Source: an uncultured Chthoniobacterales bacterium
Lineage (GTDB): Bacteria > Verrucomicrobiota > Verrucomicrobiia > Chthoniobacterales > CAKUMP01
Direction: 5' to 3'
NCBI GenBank assembly: GCA_934667795.1
Contig: CAKUMP010000136.1
Span: forward strand, 1 to 6,627
Length of the DNA: 6,627 nucleotides
A model generated the notes under the pieces. It made no database searches and was not told the origin of the DNA. It was given only the letters and a program-made list of their open reading frames with translations. Every line of letters begins with the position of its first letter. The stretch's first letter is position 1. The position numbers and the translations under genes were made by a program. Positions 6,328 through 6,627 of the stretch are shown here, one piece after another.

Positions 6328-6334
6328 GCGAAAA

Positions 6335-6338
6335 CTCC
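6335..6338 (-). promoter_or_regulatory. ribosome binding site for the Gfo/Idh/MocA gene
   Basis: GGAG on the minus strand, 7 nt before the ATG at 6327, in the normal spacing range. It supports the chosen start. Confidence 0.65.
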
Positions 6339-6439
6339 AGAATGGTACATTCTTTCAAGGTGTGGGATGGAAGATTTAACGTCAAGTGGAATAGATCAAA
6401 GATGTTTCATTTTCAAATTGTACTTCCAGAGAATCTTGC

Positions 6440-6470
6440 AATTTTTATAAAAATTTTTCATGATGAAAAA
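6440..6470. repeat. two overlapping AT-rich palindromes in the divergent intergenic region
   Basis: AATTTTTA/TAAAAATT (6440-6455) is a perfect 16-bp palindrome. TTTTTCAT-G-ATGAAAAA (6454-6470) is a perfect 8-bp inverted repeat with a one-base centre, sharing two bases with the first. They lie between the divergent oxidoreductase and lipoprotein genes, where operators would be expected. TATAAA at 6446-6451 could serve as a -10 for the lipoprotein gene, but no good -35 partner is visible. Confidence 0.45.
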
Positions 6471-6548
6471 ATGAACGCCCGTACTCAGACTATCGATAAG
6501 ACGAAAAAAAACTCCCAATCGTTTTCAGGATTTATTGGAAAAATAAAA

Positions 6549-6627
6549 ATGGAAAGTAAAAGAGCATTTTTTAGAAGTGTTGGGGTGAGTTTAGGGGTCG
6601 TTTTTTTAATGACTGGTTGCCAGGATA
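6549..6627 (+). CDS. N-terminus of a putative lipoprotein (partial)
   Basis: Only 26 codons are inside the window. The reading frame gives a short positively charged start (MESKRAFFR), a hydrophobic core (VGVSLGVVFL) and the lipobox-like LMTGC with Cys24 as the acylation site. This is a classic signal peptidase II signal for export and lipid anchoring. The ATG at 6549 has GGAA (6537-6540) 8 nt upstream. An in-frame ATG at 6471 would add 26 polar residues before the signal and lacks a ribosome site, so it is less likely. The GGAAA sits in the loop of a small AU-only stem (6531-6536 with 6542-6547), perhaps by chance. The mature protein and its function lie outside the window. The gene is divergent from the oxidoreductase gene. 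Confidence 0.65.
   Translation, partial: MESKRAFFRSVGVSLGVVFLMTGCQD

Noticed and set aside
6361..6420. Sigma-70 promoter for the oxidoreductase gene (TTGAAA with TATTCC 17 bp away on the minus strand)
   Set aside because: The -10 matches the consensus at only three positions, and AT-rich DNA yields many equal candidates.

Overview
The window looks like ordinary chromosome from a free-living Gram-negative-type bacterium. The protein style suggests a Verrucomicrobiota/PVC-type genome: a standalone ovothiol-type methyltransferase, a Gfo/Idh/MocA oxidoreductase, a membrane-bound class III cyclase relative and a lipoprotein. That assignment is inference from remembered family resemblance, not a search result. 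I see no phage, transposase, CRISPR or RNA genes.

Left block (1-2110, + strand): the 3' end of an unrecognised gene, then a membrane-anchored protein with a class III nucleotidyl cyclase fold whose catalytic residues look lost, then recR. The last two overlap by 4 bp and the first gap is 39 bp, so the three probably form one transcription unit. The recR frame has all expected motifs.

Middle (2111-2973, + strand): an intergenic tandem duplication of a 57-bp unit (2120-2233) built from GGGCGAA/TTCGCCC palindromes, followed by a beta-class carbonic anhydrase with a complete zinc site.

Right block (2976-6327, - strand, convergent to the carbonic anhydrase with only 2 bp between stop codons): in transcription order, a Gfo/Idh/MocA-family oxidoreductase, an M29-aminopeptidase-like metalloprotein, and a SAM methyltransferase of the type found at the C-terminus of the ovothiol enzyme OvoA. 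The last two overlap by 8 bp and are very likely translationally coupled. This pairing of an M29-like protein with a probable mercaptohistidine N-methyltransferase is the best candidate here for an under-described pathway. The OvoA core (sulfoxide synthase) and the OvoB lyase are not in the window.

Right edge (6328-6627): a divergent, AT-rich intergenic region with two abutting palindromes, then the first codons of a lipoprotein gene on the + strand that runs off the window. No gene-free stretch exceeds 300 bases.
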